DNA of 13,012 nt from Syntrophomonadaceae bacterium (GTDB lineage: Bacteria > Bacillota > Syntrophomonadia > Syntrophomonadales > Syntrophomonadaceae), in NCBI GenBank assembly GCA_030526885.1, contig JAUNBV010000043.1, positions 1 through 13,012 on the forward strand, in the 5' to 3' direction. Below, piece by piece: positions 12,883 through 13,012 of the stretch. Made by a program: the position numbers and the translations under genes. How positions within the stretch are numbered: the first letter of the stretch is position 1; each line of letters starts with the position of its first letter. The notes under the pieces are model-generated. The model had not been told where the DNA came from, did no database searches, and was given only the letters and a program-made list of their open reading frames with translations.

Positions 12883-13012
12883 GGCGCTCCGCGCCGCAAC
12901 CCCCCCAAAACACATGCTAAAAACATACCAAATACATGCTCCCAGCAACTTCCATAGAGCCGATATATGGCCTAACATAGGAGTAGGATATAAAAAGTAA
13001 GCACTGATTAAA
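12865..13012. other. Non-coding end of window, no gene supported
   Basis: After repeat copy B come another GCGGGCGC module (12880-12887), a C run (12900-12906), two ACATGCT words (12911-12917, 12932-12938) and an A/T-rich end. Open frames across it on the minus strand overlap the repeat and have no ribosome sites. Together with 12645-12755 (pilin leader) this makes about 370 bases without a gene. Confidence 0.55.

Noticed and set aside
12645..12926. 94-residue N-terminal extension of the pilin frame
   Set aside because: It runs back through the leader, promoter and repeat copy B, and would bury the prepilin signal. The ATG at 12644 has a strong ribosome site and the standard pilin start.

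Overview
The window looks like chromosomal DNA from a GC-rich anaerobic Firmicute, most likely a Clostridia or Peptococcia-type lineage. The signs are a DUF1540 Cys-rich mini-protein, a YuzD/DUF1462-like protein, a 'copper amine oxidase N-terminal-like' stalk domain on a cell-wall hydrolase, strong GGAGG-type ribosome sites, TTG as a start codon, and a long membrane pyrophosphatase. This placement is inference from gene content; no rRNA or other marker is present.

Left part (1-5238, plus strand): the 3' end of an unrecognised gene and its terminator; a membrane-anchored MutS-family ATPase read from a TTG start just behind a TATAAT box; a 370-base A/T-rich leader; and hppA, encoding an ion-pumping pyrophosphatase of a divergent type. 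A 23-bp hairpin ends hppA and also serves the opposing gene.

Middle (5249-7264): a 55-residue DUF1540 protein on the minus strand is divergent from a two-gene plus-strand operon. That operon encodes a metallo-beta-lactamase-fold hydrolase and an exported glucosaminidase with a stalk domain. It meets the next minus-strand operon tail-to-tail with five bases between the stop codons.

Right part (7270-13012, all genes minus strand): a hotdog thioesterase followed by a dCache-PAS-GGDEF diguanylate cyclase, probably one transcript; an HtrA serine protease; a YuzD-like Cys-rich thioredoxin-fold protein with a promoter and dyad directly in front; and an orphan type IV pilin-like protein with its own TTGACA promoter. 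Several products act at or outside the membrane: the pyrophosphatase, glucosaminidase, cyclase sensor, HtrA and pilin.

The most unusual structure is around the pilin gene. The gene and its promoter are bracketed by two copies (about 105 and 109 bp) of one repeat in inverted orientation. Each copy holds a perfect dyad centred on CAGACGTCTG and a perfect TTATCCACA DnaA-box sequence. The dyads differ in sequence at two positions where both arms changed together, so the symmetry has been kept. One copy has clear terminal inverted repeats, like a MITE. No transposase or recombinase is visible in the window. No rRNA, tRNA or CRISPR array was seen.
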